A stretch of 18,451 nucleotides of DNA, taken from NCBI GenBank assembly GCA_022573095.1, contig JACZUR010000012.1, positions 1-18,451 of the forward strand, in the 5' to 3' direction. Origin of the DNA: Gemmatimonadota bacterium (GTDB lineage Bacteria; Gemmatimonadota; Gemmatimonadetes; Gemmatimonadales; GWC2-71-9). The position numbers and the translations under genes were made by a program. Shown in pieces: positions 7,256 through 15,334 of this stretch; positions within the stretch are counted from its first letter, which is position 1; each line of letters begins with the position of its first letter. A model generated the notes under the pieces. It had not been told where the DNA came from. It worked only from the letters and a program-made list of their open reading frames with translations, and did not search any database.

Positions 7256-8911
7256 CTAGGGTGCGCCGCGTCTATCCCTGGCGATCATGCGAGACTCAGG
7301 AATTCGCCACGTCCACAGTGTGGCGGTCCACTGATCCGGCCGGATAGTAACACCCTCGATTCTCCTGTGCACTGCGGCAACCGTGTTAGGAGAATACAGC
7401 CAGACTGCAGGAGCATCCGCATTGATATGTGCGACGGCTCGGTGCCATAGCGTCATGGCACTGTCCGCCTGTTGGCTCTCAATCGCGCTGTTAATAAGTC
7501 TGTCGAATTCTGAACTGGAATAGCCGCCGAAATTTGCACCGCCAATACCGCTGCTCGACCACGCCTCGCGAATCGTCGAGGGACTGGGATCCTGCGTTCT
7601 GGAGCCGAAGAAAACATCGAATCTGCCACTGGTGACTCTCGAAATGAGCGTGTTGAGCTCTAACTCGGCCACCACCATGTTCACACCTACGCGCCTCAGC
7701 TGATCCTGTATGACGACGGCGGCTTGTCGGCGACTCCGGCTAGATGCGGGTATTACGAGTTCGAATTCCAGCCTTCTTCCCGAACGATCCAAGTATCCAT
7801 CACCGTCAGTATCGGTCCAGCCGAGTCCGTTTAGTAGCTCAAGCGCTCGCGTCGTATCGTAGGACAAACTGGGAATTTGATCGTTCCAGATCGACAGCAT
7901 CTTCGACACAGGTCCGATCGTTCGATCTCCAAGGCCGCCGAGGACTGCGTCTATCAACTCTTGCTGGTCAACGGCCATGGCGAGTGCGCGCCGGATCATG
8001 CGATTGCGGAACAGCGGATGCGGGGCTTCGGGGTCCTCCGGATTCCGCATGTTGAACTGCAAGTAAAGGTAGCTGGACGACGGATATTCGATGGTGCGGA
8101 GGTGTGGTGCAGTGCTAATTCGGTCGACGTTAACGCCCGTTACCAATTGCTCCAATACATCGGCTTCTCCGGCGAGAACCTGGGCAAGCGCGGACTCCGT
8201 GTCCCGTGTTACGCGAAAAATAACTCTCGCCAGACCTGGTCTCCCGAGAAAGAAGTTGCTATCCGCCACCAACTCGATGGCTTCGGAGGCGCGCCAGCGG
8301 ACCAGTCTGTACGGGCCGCTGCCGACCGGTGCTCTAGTTATTGGGTGCGATGTGAGCGATACCCGGGGAATTGTGTCCAGCACGTGACGCGGCAGAATTC
8401 GCATGTAGTGAGTCGCGTCGTAGAACTGCTCCGGATATGGTAACCGGAACTTGAACTCAACCTGGCCGTTGTTTCTGGGAGTTACGGAACTGATTCGCTC
8501 AAGCACGGACGCCTTCGGTGACGCCACCAACGTGTCAGTATAGACTGCAAACGTAAATTCTACGTCTTCGGCCCGTACCGGTGCTCCGTCATGCCAACGT
8601 GCCAGCTGGTTTAGGTTGAACACAAGCGTAACTGAGTCTTCCCACTCCCAGCTCTCTGCCAGGCGGGGAAGAAAGCCTTCGTCACCCACGGAATTCATCC
8701 CGGGGCCGATATCCGCCAGCTTGAGGAAGATGAGATCTGCCACGGCGTCAGCGGCAGTGGTCTGCGAAGCCGGTGGGAAAAGTGTTTCTGGTTCGCCGCC
8801 TATGGCGATGACGATGGTTCCGCAAAAGTCACCGCGGCAGTCGGCTTTTGTACTGCACGATGCCGCCACGAACGCGCAAAGAACGGTGGTCAAAAGTCCC
8901 TTGGTCATCAC
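7256..8911 (-). CDS. oppA: Peptide ABC transporter substrate-binding lipoprotein (SBP_bac_5 family)
   Basis: A 551-residue periplasmic-side binding protein for the OppBCDF importer. The N-terminus MMTKGLLTTVLCAFVAASC is a lipoprotein signal with the lipidated cysteine at residue 19 (18 if the second methionine is used). The start is GTG at 8911 or the adjacent ATG at 8908, and no clear ribosome site separates the two. The mature part opens GTIVIAIGGEPETLFPP and has family marks such as LAESWEWEDSVTLVFNLNQLARWHDG (W-x-D-G with P-V-x-A-x-D-V), APVGSGPYRLVRW, LYLQFNMRN, RRALAMAVDQQELI and RVGVNMVVAELE. Two further cysteines (CRGDFC) lie just after the lipid-anchor cysteine and might form a disulfide. 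The gene follows lipM by 27 bp and precedes oppB by 6 bp. The peptide specificity is not deducible, and dipeptide-type (DppA-like) use is equally possible. Confidence 0.92.
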   Translation of the reverse strand: MMTKGLLTTVLCAFVAASCSTKADCRGDFCGTIVIAIGGEPETLFPPASQTTAADAVADLIFLKLADIGPGMNSVGDEGFLPRLAESWEWEDSVTLVFNLNQLARWHDGAPVRAEDVEFTFAVYTDTLVASPKASVLERISSVTPRNNGQVEFKFRLPYPEQFYDATHYMRILPRHVLDTIPRVSLTSHPITRAPVGSGPYRLVRWRASEAIELVADSNFFLGRPGLARVIFRVTRDTESALAQVLAGEADVLEQLVTGVNVDRISTAPHLRTIEYPSSSYLYLQFNMRNPEDPEAPHPLFRNRMIRRALAMAVDQQELIDAVLGGLGDRTIGPVSKMLSIWNDQIPSLSYDTTRALELLNGLGWTDTDGDGYLDRSGRRLEFELVIPASSRSRRQAAVVIQDQLRRVGVNMVVAELELNTLISRVTSGRFDVFFGSRTQDPSPSTIREAWSSSGIGGANFGGYSSSEFDRLINSAIESQQADSAMTLWHRAVAHINADAPAVWLYSPNTVAAVHRRIEGVTIRPDQWTATLWTWRIPESRMIARDRRGAP

Positions 8912-8938
8912 AATGACATTGATCTTGGGCTCTATTAC

Positions 8939-9691
8939 CTATCTACGCCAGGTCCACTGCGGATCTGCGAAGTCCAGCCCATCAAGGGCCGGGGCAGGTT
9001 CGGTTCCGATTTGCCAGTTGCCGGGCCAGGCGCTACGAGCGTGTTCTGACATCGCAGTCGCCACCTCATCGAAGCTTACATGCCGGTCCAGACAATCGCT
9101 CAACGAGATGGCCTGTTGTGCTGCTGCACGTCCTCTGGTTACCCGGGAAACAACTTCCTGTCGGTTTTCCAACAGCAAAGAACCGTGCTGGAGGAAGGCG
9201 TCTCCTTCGCGCAGCTGAGCACTACCGACAAGTTTCCTGCCGTGGGCGACAATCTCGCCTCCAACAGGCGAGGCAAAGCACGCGCCGGAAGCGGTACCCG
9301 CAACAGGATGACTATCAGCAGCGAGATCGCAAGACACACCCAGCATCGTTAGCGAGTTTTTGATCATCTGATGGATGGAGAGATACGTCTCTCGCAGTCC
9401 GCCGAAAAGGCTCAACGGTCCGGCTATGGTGTAGGTAAGCTCCGTCTCGTGCCAGACCGCGCGACCACCTGTAGGGCGGCGAACGGTGTCCAGATTCATC
9501 TTCTTGATCCTGTCGGCGTCGTAACGCTTTAGCACGGCCTCGTTTCGCCCAAATGAAAGACAGGGAGGTTCCCATGAGTAGAGCCTTAGAAACGCCACGC
9601 CGTCTTGAGCCGCGCGAAGCAGAGCATAGTCGAGAAACATATTTTGGACGCCGGTGCGACCGGCGGAACTAGCCAGAACGTTCCAGTTCAC
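8939..9691 (-). CDS. lipM: Octanoyl-[ACP]:protein octanoyltransferase, LipM-like (biotin/lipoate ligase fold)
   Basis: A 250-residue protein that would transfer the octanoyl group from acyl carrier protein to a lipoyl-domain lysine such as that of GcvH. The frame is open back to 9739, but GTG at 9689-9691 is preferred because it overlaps the gcvP stop in GTGA and gives the family-typical short lead before NMFLDYALL. Motifs are FLRLYSWEPPCLSFGRNE, the substrate-pocket RRPTGGRAVWH with ELTYTI, SGACFASP with a cysteine (about residue 138) where LipM-type enzymes carry the catalytic acyl-thioester cysteine, and GRKLVGSAQLR with the conserved lysine (about 153), followed by LQHGSLLL. RRPTGGRAV plus the ACF cysteine favours LipM over lipoate ligase LplA, which has RRxSGGGAVFHD and no such cysteine. 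The LipL-type amidotransferase is a less likely alternative. Direct coupling to gcvP fits a role in H-protein lipoylation. Confidence 0.82.
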   Translation of the reverse strand: MNWNVLASSAGRTGVQNMFLDYALLRAAQDGVAFLRLYSWEPPCLSFGRNEAVLKRYDADRIKKMNLDTVRRPTGGRAVWHETELTYTIAGPLSLFGGLRETYLSIHQMIKNSLTMLGVSCDLAADSHPVAGTASGACFASPVGGEIVAHGRKLVGSAQLREGDAFLQHGSLLLENRQEVVSRVTRGRAAAQQAISLSDCLDRHVSFDEVATAMSEHARSAWPGNWQIGTEPAPALDGLDFADPQWTWRR

Positions 9692-12591
9692 ACGCCCACG
9701 TGTTCCGACTCGTACGCTTCGACCGGAGGGCATATGCACACGAAATTACGGTCGCCATATGCACCGTCGATCCTTCCCACCGAAGGCCAGACTTTGTGTT
9801 CGTGTGTATCCGGCATTGGAAACGCGGCGCGCTTTCGCGTGTATGGAAGGTCCCAGTCGCCAGACATGATCGTTTCCAGAGTGTGCGGAGCGTTCTTGAG
9901 CACGTTTGACTCCCTGTCAGCGACGCCCATCTCAATTTCTTTGATCTCCTGCCTGATTTGTGCCATTGCGTCGCAGAATCGATCTAGCTCCTCAAGCGAT
10001 TCGCTCTCGGTAGGCTCGATCATTAGCGTACCCGGTACAGGGAACGAAACCGTCGGGGGGTGAAATCCGTAATCGATCAGTCTCTTGGCAATATCTTCGA
10101 CCTCGATCCCGGCCGACGATTTGAATTCTCGGGTGTCGATAATGCACTCGTGTGCAACCAGACCGTTCTTCCCGTAGTACAAGAGGGGAAGTTGCGCATC
10201 GTCTAGCTTGCGTGCTACATAGTTCGCGTTGAGTATCGCAACACGCGTTGCATCCAGCAGGCCTTCTCGTCCCATCATCTCGATATAAGCCCAAGAGATG
10301 GGAAGTATCGAAGCGCTTCCCCACGGCGCCGCTGATATCGTACCGCAACTGGCTTGGTCCCCAACGACGATGACGGGGTGGCTGGGCAGATATGGCTCCA
10401 AATGTGACTTTACACCGATAGGCCCCATACCCGGACCGCCGCCACCATGTGGGATGGAAAAGGTCTTGTGCAGGTTTAGATGACAAACGTCCGCCCCGAT
10501 GTCGGCCGGCCTGCAGAGCCCCATCTGCGCATTGAGGTTGGCTCCGTCCATGTAGACCTGTCCGCCGTTATCGTGAATAGTATCGCAGATTTCTCGTATC
10601 GATCCCTCGAACACGCCGTGCGTTGACGGATATGTGACCATGAATGCCGCGAGCGATTCTCTGTAGTTATGCGCCTTTTTCTTCAAGTCTTCCAAATCGA
10701 TGTTACCGGAAGAATCAGTCTTGACGGTTACGACCTTCATCCCCGCCATGACAGCGCTTGCCGGGTTCGTCCCGTGTGCGGACTGCGGAATGAGGCAGAC
10801 ATCCCTTGCGCCGCCACCATTGGCGTCGTGAAATGCTCTGATAACGAGAAGGCCCGCAAACTCACCCTGCGATCCGGCGTTTGGTTGCAGCGATATCTTC
10901 GAGAAGCCCGTGATGGCTTGCAGCTGTCTTTCCAGCCGCTGGAATAATTCACTGTATCCCTCGGCCTGGTCCTGGGGAGCGAAGGGGTGGAGTCGGGCGA
11001 ACTCGGGCCAGGTCACCGGAATCATCTCGGTCGCCGAGTTGAGTTTCAAGGTGCATGAGCCCAGTGGAATCATCGCTGTTGTGAGCGACAGGTCCTTGTT
11101 CTCCAGTCTCTTCAAGTAGCGTAACATCTCGGTTTCTGATCTGTATCGGTGGAACACCGGGTGGGTGAGAAACTCTGACCCACGCTTGAACTCGATTGGA
11201 GGGATCCCATCGGCATCATCTCGAAGATCTTTGCTGGTGAACGGGACGTTGTCTCCCAGCGCAAACGCGCTCAGCAGGTCCTCCACGTCCGCCGGACGAG
11301 TCGTTTCATCGAGAGATATCGTCAACTGTGTTGCCGAAAGTTTGCGCAGGTTGATTTCACGCGAAGCGGCCTCTCGATGAACCGCCGCGATTGTGTCTGC
11401 GGGGGCCTCAACGCAGAGGGTATCGAAAAAGTGAGAGTGAACGATCTCGAATTTGAGGCGGCTGAGACCGGCCGCCAGCATCTGCGTCAGCGAGTGAACT
11501 CGGCGGGCTATCATGCGCAGCCCTTCAGATCCGTGGTATACCGCGTACATAGCCGCAATGACAGCTAATAGCACCTGCGCAGTGCAAATGTTGCTGGTTG
11601 CCTTGTCGCGCCGGATATGTTGTTCTCTGGTCTGGAGCGCCATCCGGAGTCCGGGGTTGCCAGCCGCATCCCTGGATACGCCAATAATTCTGCCGGGGAT
11701 ATTGCGTTTGTACTTCTCTCTGGTTGCGAAAAAGGCAGCGTGCGGCCCCCCGTATCCCATCGGTACGCCGAATCTCTGAGAGTTTCCGACAGCGATGTCA
11801 GCTCCCCACTCTCCAGGCGGAGTCAGTAAGGTCAACGAGAGCAAGTCGGTTGCAGCGGTAACGAGCGCGCCCGCGTCATGGGCTGTCTGACACAATTGTG
11901 AAAAATCACGCAGCGCTCCGTCGGTTGCTGGATACTGCACCAGCGCTCCAACTACTGATCCGCCGAATTCAAAGTGAGACGGATCCTGCACTACGACCGG
12001 TATTCCTCGGGCCCTGGCACGCGTTTCGACAATGGCAATAGTTTGCGGGTGCGCTCCGCTATCGACTAGGTAGACGGGATCGCTCACCTTCCTGGCGATA
12101 CTGCAGCTCATGGCCATGGCTTCAGCCGCCGCCGTACCTTCATCGAGCAGCGAGGCGTTCGCGATCGCGAGTCCTGTCAAATCGCTTACCATCGTCTGAA
12201 ACGTTAGCAGAGCCTCTAAACGTCCTTGCGATATCTCGGCCTGATAGGGCGTGTAGGCAGTGTACCAACCCGGATTCTCGAGAATGTTTCTGAGAATCAC
12301 CGTCGGCGTGACACAATCGCTGTACCCCATCCCGATGTACGATTTGAAAATCTTGTTGCGCGAGGCGATCTGCCGCAGAATCTCAAGAGTACTGTCTTCG
12401 GATCGAGCGCAATCCAACTGGAGAACTCCATTGAGTCGTATGTCCTCGGGAACTACTGCATCGATCAACGACTCGAGCGATCCGTGATTGAGAAAGTGAA
12501 GCATCCTCTCAATGTCCGTCTTCCGGGGACCAATGTGTCTTCCGGCAAACTGGTCGTGCCGTTCAGAGATATGTTTCTGGTCGTCAGTCAT
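9688..12591 (-). CDS. gcvP: Glycine dehydrogenase (aminomethyl-transferring), P-protein, full length
   Basis: A 967-residue PLP enzyme that decarboxylates glycine and passes the aminomethyl group to lipoyl-GcvH. The length is that of single-chain P-proteins, with both halves fused (GcvPA-like to about 450, GcvPB-like after). Seen are the opening FAGRHIGPR, SYIGMGYSDCVTPTVILRNI, NPGWYTAYTPYQAEISQGRL, then MIPLGSCTLKLNSATEMIPV, QPNAGSQGEFAGL, IPQSAHGTNPASA, YMDGANLNAQMGL and the PLP-lysine segment HLNLHKTFSIPHGGGGPG with Lys at about residue 709. ATG at 12591 lies 26 bp after the UPF0173 stop and has no strong ribosome site. The stop is in the GTGA overlap with the lipM start. No gcvT or lpd lies nearby, so the T- and L-proteins must be encoded elsewhere. 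Confidence 0.97.
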   Translation of the reverse strand: MTDDQKHISERHDQFAGRHIGPRKTDIERMLHFLNHGSLESLIDAVVPEDIRLNGVLQLDCARSEDSTLEILRQIASRNKIFKSYIGMGYSDCVTPTVILRNILENPGWYTAYTPYQAEISQGRLEALLTFQTMVSDLTGLAIANASLLDEGTAAAEAMAMSCSIARKVSDPVYLVDSGAHPQTIAIVETRARARGIPVVVQDPSHFEFGGSVVGALVQYPATDGALRDFSQLCQTAHDAGALVTAATDLLSLTLLTPPGEWGADIAVGNSQRFGVPMGYGGPHAAFFATREKYKRNIPGRIIGVSRDAAGNPGLRMALQTREQHIRRDKATSNICTAQVLLAVIAAMYAVYHGSEGLRMIARRVHSLTQMLAAGLSRLKFEIVHSHFFDTLCVEAPADTIAAVHREAASREINLRKLSATQLTISLDETTRPADVEDLLSAFALGDNVPFTSKDLRDDADGIPPIEFKRGSEFLTHPVFHRYRSETEMLRYLKRLENKDLSLTTAMIPLGSCTLKLNSATEMIPVTWPEFARLHPFAPQDQAEGYSELFQRLERQLQAITGFSKISLQPNAGSQGEFAGLLVIRAFHDANGGGARDVCLIPQSAHGTNPASAVMAGMKVVTVKTDSSGNIDLEDLKKKAHNYRESLAAFMVTYPSTHGVFEGSIREICDTIHDNGGQVYMDGANLNAQMGLCRPADIGADVCHLNLHKTFSIPHGGGGPGMGPIGVKSHLEPYLPSHPVIVVGDQASCGTISAAPWGSASILPISWAYIEMMGREGLLDATRVAILNANYVARKLDDAQLPLLYYGKNGLVAHECIIDTREFKSSAGIEVEDIAKRLIDYGFHPPTVSFPVPGTLMIEPTESESLEELDRFCDAMAQIRQEIKEIEMGVADRESNVLKNAPHTLETIMSGDWDLPYTRKRAAFPMPDTHEHKVWPSVGRIDGAYGDRNFVCICPPVEAYESEHVGV

Positions 12592-12617
12592 TGATCAGCT
12601 GCATCGCCATCTGGTTT

Positions 12618-13313
12618 TCAGTGACTCCCGACCGAGAGCGGGTACGAGTCCCCGGGCTTCAGGACTTGCACTACAGCAGTCGAGCCCACCGCCTTCACAA
12701 AATCGTCTGAGTCAACGGTGATCAGGTCAAAGGTGTTCCAGTGCATCGGGATCACTACTTTCGGTTCAACAAACTCTACCGCCCGAGCGGCGTCGTCGAT
12801 GCCCATCGTGAAGTTGTCTCCGATGGGTACCAGCATCATATCCACCTTACCCTTGAGTAGTTGCATCTCGAGCATGAGGGCGGTGTCACCGGCGTGGTAG
12901 ATACTTGTACCATCAACCGTAAGGACATAGCCACATGGGAATGTGGAGTACTGACCCGATTCATCTCCGGCTACTCCGCCTCCGTGAAACGCGACTACCA
13001 TCTTTACTCTCGCAAACGGAAAGTCATATTGTCCACCAATGTGCATTGGATGAACTTTGCATCCCTTTGACTCACAGAATCCGGCCAGTTCGAACGGGGC
13101 AACCACGACTGCATCGTGGGACTTCGCGATTTCAATGCCATCGCCGAGGTGGTCTCCATGACCGTGGGTGAGTAGGACGGCGTCTATCTCGGAAAGCGAT
13201 CCGGGCTCAACGTCGGCCAGGGGATTGCCGGTCAAGAACGGGTCGATAATAATCCTGTGTTGAGGGCCTTCGATCTCGAAACCCGCGTGCCCGTGAAAAG
13301 TAATTTGAGACAT
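12618..13313 (-). CDS. UPF0173 metal-dependent hydrolase (metallo-beta-lactamase fold)
   Basis: A 231-residue cytoplasmic protein of the UPF0173/YtkL-like family. Metal-binding marks are the LTHGHGDHLGD motif (His50, His52, Asp54, His55), YHAGDT (His140, Asp143) and the late histidine in IPMHWNTF. The opening MSQITFHGHAGFEIE and the GGQYDFPFARVKMVVAFH stretch are family-typical. The enzymes are predicted hydrolases of uncertain substrate, and nothing here identifies one. The gene sits between gcvH and gcvP, but it lies downstream of the gcvH terminator and is probably transcribed with gcvP, which starts 26 bp on. GGGGTG 5 nt before the ATG could serve as ribosome site. Confidence 0.9.
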   Translation of the reverse strand: MSQITFHGHAGFEIEGPQHRIIIDPFLTGNPLADVEPGSLSEIDAVLLTHGHGDHLGDGIEIAKSHDAVVVAPFELAGFCESKGCKVHPMHIGGQYDFPFARVKMVVAFHGGGVAGDESGQYSTFPCGYVLTVDGTSIYHAGDTALMLEMQLLKGKVDMMLVPIGDNFTMGIDDAARAVEFVEPKVVIPMHWNTFDLITVDSDDFVKAVGSTAVVQVLKPGDSYPLSVGSH

Positions 13314-13354
13314 GATACACCCCGGCTTTCACACCCTGTAGCTACTCAATATAC

Positions 13355-13381
13355 AAAAGCCCCGGAAAACATCCTCGGGGC
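13355..13381 (-). terminator. Intrinsic terminator after gcvH
   Basis: Read on the minus strand, the arms GCCCCG and CGGGGC form a 6-bp all-GC stem around an 11-nt loop, followed at once by TTTTGT. It begins 36 bp past the gcvH stop and before the UPF0173 gene. It should separate gcvH from gcvP wholly or in part, allowing more H-protein than P-protein. Confidence 0.7.
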
Positions 13382-13416
13382 GTGTCTTGTTGGGCCTTCC
13401 GTCCGTAACGCTCCAG

Positions 13417-13806
13417 CTACTCACCTATATGTTGCGCATAGTCTTCGGCGTTCAGCAACTGACCAAGCTCGTTGTCAGTGGCAAGCCTCATCTTGATCAT
13501 CCAACCGTCGCCATAAGGATCACGGTTTATTTGCGCCGGCTCGTCCTCGAGCGATTCGTTTATCTCGACAATTTCCCCCGCCAAAGGGGAGAACAATTCT
13601 GACACAGCCTTCACGGCCTCGATAGTGCCGAACACTTCCATTTGTGAGAAAGTTGACCCCACCGATGGCAACTCCACATAGACGATATCTCCCAGTTCAC
13701 CCTGGGCGTAGTCCGTGATACCGATCATAACCACAGCAGGGTCATCGGTGAGTCCTATGTATTCATGTTCTTCCGTATAGTGAAGCTCTGCCGGTATCTG
13801 TGACAT
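13417..13806 (-). CDS. gcvH: Glycine cleavage system H protein
   Basis: A 129-residue lipoyl carrier protein, the usual length for GcvH. It accepts the aminomethyl group from GcvP and presents it to GcvT. The lipoylation motif is FGTIEAVKAVSELFSP, with Lys66 as the attachment site. Other hallmarks are the opening LHYTEEHEYI, VMIGITDYAQGELGDIVYVELP (the GITD-x-AQ-x-LGD signature), the glutamate/asparagine turn LAGEIVEINE and the carboxyl-side YGDGWMIKM. ATG at 13804-13806 has no obvious Shine-Dalgarno. The gene has a well-matched promoter upstream and a terminator downstream, making it a probable single-gene transcript within the eleven-gene minus-strand run. The LipM-like gene two positions downstream is a natural modifier of this protein. 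Confidence 0.97.
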   Translation of the reverse strand: MSQIPAELHYTEEHEYIGLTDDPAVVMIGITDYAQGELGDIVYVELPSVGSTFSQMEVFGTIEAVKAVSELFSPLAGEIVEINESLEDEPAQINRDPYGDGWMIKMRLATDNELGQLLNAEDYAQHIGE

Positions 13807-13859
13807 CTAGGGTCGGTTCCGTTTCGTTGCTCTCGTGTTGTCGGTTTCGCCAAGCGCCG

Positions 13860-13888
13860 AAGATATCTGTCCATTTTGGTGCTGTCAA
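13860..13888 (-). promoter_or_regulatory. gcvH: Sigma70-like promoter for gcvH
   Basis: On the minus strand a perfect -35 TTGACA (13883-13888) and a -10 TATCTT (13860-13865) are 17 bp apart. They lie in the 125-bp gap between coaE and gcvH. Transcription would start near 13853, giving a leader of about 47 nt, too short for a glycine riboswitch. Confidence 0.65.
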
Positions 13889-13931
13889 GCGCTCCTATCG
13901 CAGGTGCGAATCTGCGCGGCAAGTGGCCTGC

Positions 13932-14540
13932 TTAGGGAGACGAATCTGCCAATTCACAGAGTTCGGACCATGCCTCCATCGCGCGCATTTCGAGATCGCT
14001 GAGGCTGCCTCCGTTGCTGATGACGATGCGGCTTCTGGCTCGCTTGGGTTGTGACGGACTCTGAGATTCGATCAGGCGCCGGGCTTCATCTTCAGTGAGT
14101 CCTCTTTCCAGGAGTCTTTTCTTGCGTGTGGAAACCGGGGCTTCCACTAAGACAACCGCATCGAACTCTTTCGGGTCCAGGACCTCGAAGAGCAACGGTA
14201 TGTCGTTCACCACGATCTGGTCTCCCCGAGCGTGGGCTTCGTCAATTTGTGCGGCACGGAGGCGGGCTACGGCAGGGTGAACGATCGCGTTTAATGATGC
14301 GAGTTCGTCGGCGTTGCTCAACACCCGCGAGCGCAGCGACGACCGGTTAAGGGAGCCATCGCTGTTGAGTATTCCCCTCCCAAACCGGGATATGATGCTT
14401 TCCAGGGTGGGGGATCCCGGTCGCTGGACCTCGCGGACCAGCATGTCGGAGTCGATAAGCGTCGCACCCCATTGTGAGAACCAGTCTGCAACAGTGGATT
14501 TTCCAGCGGCCACGTTTCCCGTCAGGGCGGCGTTCAGCAT
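13932..14540 (-). CDS. coaE: Dephospho-CoA kinase
   Basis: A 202-residue P-loop kinase catalysing the last step of coenzyme A synthesis, phosphorylation of the 3-prime hydroxyl of dephospho-CoA. The P-loop is LTGNVAAGKST at residues 7-17, slightly unusual with AAGKS where GSGKS is commonest. The CoaE pattern ATLIDSDMLVREVQRPGSPTL follows, with the aspartates of the substrate site. Further marks are LNAIVHPAV, VVNDIPLLFE (usual VxDIPLLFE) and RLLERGLTEDEARRLIESQ with the R-x-x-x-Q-x-S-x-x-x-K lid, ending in VISNGGSLSDLEMR (the family VI-x-N-x-G). The length is typical. It lies 37 bp after tdk and ahead of the gcvH promoter, so it is likely the second gene of a tdk-coaE transcript. Confidence 0.95.
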   Translation of the reverse strand: MLNAALTGNVAAGKSTVADWFSQWGATLIDSDMLVREVQRPGSPTLESIISRFGRGILNSDGSLNRSSLRSRVLSNADELASLNAIVHPAVARLRAAQIDEAHARGDQIVVNDIPLLFEVLDPKEFDAVVLVEAPVSTRKKRLLERGLTEDEARRLIESQSPSQPKRARSRIVISNGGSLSDLEMRAMEAWSELCELADSSP

Positions 14541-14577
14541 CGCCCTGTGAGACCACTGACGTCGCTAGACCGTGCCG

Positions 14578-15183
14578 TCATAATAGTTTGGTCTGGTGTT
14601 CGTTCTTCCTGGGAACCTGATGACAGTGACGACACCGGGCTTCGTACGACTCAGTGCCGCCGATCATGATAATGGGCGAATCATAAGGCGCTGGCTTGCC
14701 ATCGATGAGCCGCTGATTACGGCATGCCGGGTCCCCACATTTGACGCAGATTGCATGCAGCTTGTCTACCACTTCCGCTACAGCCATCAGTTCAGGCATG
14801 GCTCCAAACGGTTCCCCCCGAAAGTCGCTGTCCGTGCCAGCTACTATGACGCGGACTCCACGTCCCGCTAGACTTGTGGCTACGTCCACGATTCCCCGTT
14901 CCAGAAATTGGGCCTCGTCTACGGTGACAACCTGAGTATCTGGAGCGACCGCCTCCATGATTTCAAGGGGCGAGTTGATGGGAATGGCATCGACACAGGT
15001 GCCATCGTGCGTCGTAATCGTGCGGATGCCATCGTAGCGGTCGTCGAGATGGGACTTGAACGCTTTGACGCTCTTTTTGGCGATGACGGCTCGGCGGGTG
15101 CGGCGAATTAGCTCTTCGGTCTTGCCGCTGAACATCACCCCGCAGATGACTTCTATCCATCCGGGTTTGGTTCCGTGAAACAT
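14578..15183 (-). CDS. tdk: Thymidine kinase (type II)
   Basis: A 201-residue enzyme that phosphorylates thymidine to dTMP in the salvage pathway. The open frame runs back to 15342, but ATG at 15181-15183 is chosen. It gives the normal length with the family opening GWIEVICGVMFSGKTEELIRR, GGAAG lies within ribosome-site distance (GGAAG then 8 nt), and an upstream alternative at 15234 would fall inside the likely -10 box. Seen are the P-loop GVMFSGKT (15-22), the catalytic glutamate in VDEAQFLERG (Glu90), the lasso FRGEPFG and two zinc cysteine pairs, Cys146/Cys149 and Cys184/Cys187. DSPIIMIGGTESYEARCRHC is the thymidine-binding loop. It is divergent from the HU gene. Confidence 0.95.
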   Translation of the reverse strand: MFHGTKPGWIEVICGVMFSGKTEELIRRTRRAVIAKKSVKAFKSHLDDRYDGIRTITTHDGTCVDAIPINSPLEIMEAVAPDTQVVTVDEAQFLERGIVDVATSLAGRGVRVIVAGTDSDFRGEPFGAMPELMAVAEVVDKLHAICVKCGDPACRNQRLIDGKPAPYDSPIIMIGGTESYEARCRHCHQVPRKNEHQTKLL

Positions 15184-15232
15184 TTCCTCGTCTTCCAGGC
15201 TTCGGGCGGTGAGGATAGCGGTCGAGGCAGAC

Positions 15233-15262
15233 ATTATCAAGCGGGTTGCGGTTGTAGCACAA
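15233..15262 (-). promoter_or_regulatory. tdk: Probable tdk promoter in the divergent tdk/HU intergenic region
   Basis: On the minus strand TTGTGC (15257-15262) and GATAAT (15233-15238) are 18 bp apart, placing the start of transcription near 15226 and about 43 nt ahead of the tdk ATG. The same 150-bp spacer must hold the HU promoter. A weak pair TTGCGG (15246-15251) and TATTGT (15270-15275), also 18 bp apart on the plus strand, is the best match I see. Confidence 0.4.
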
Positions 15263-15334
15263 GTTGGCATATTGTTGGTCGGTAGAACGCCGCAAAAACG
15301 GCAAAAACAGTAACTACAAGCGGAAGGAGTTGGG

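Noticed and set aside
7744..8443. Plus-strand ORFs opposite the binding-protein gene
   Set aside because: Composition and motifs are random, and the minus-strand frame is a clear full-length SBP_bac_5 protein.
9692..9739. Longer start for the LipM-like gene at 9739
   Set aside because: It adds 16 residues overlapping gcvP. The GTGA junction at 9688-9691 fits the family N-terminus better.
9605..12594. Several 60-150 codon plus-strand ORFs opposite gcvP
   Set aside because: They are antisense shadows of a highly conserved P-protein frame, with no family motif, ribosome site or promoter.
13807..13931. Glycine riboswitch ahead of gcvH
   Set aside because: The predicted leader is only about 47 nt and no glycine aptamer-like fold or tandem arrangement is visible.
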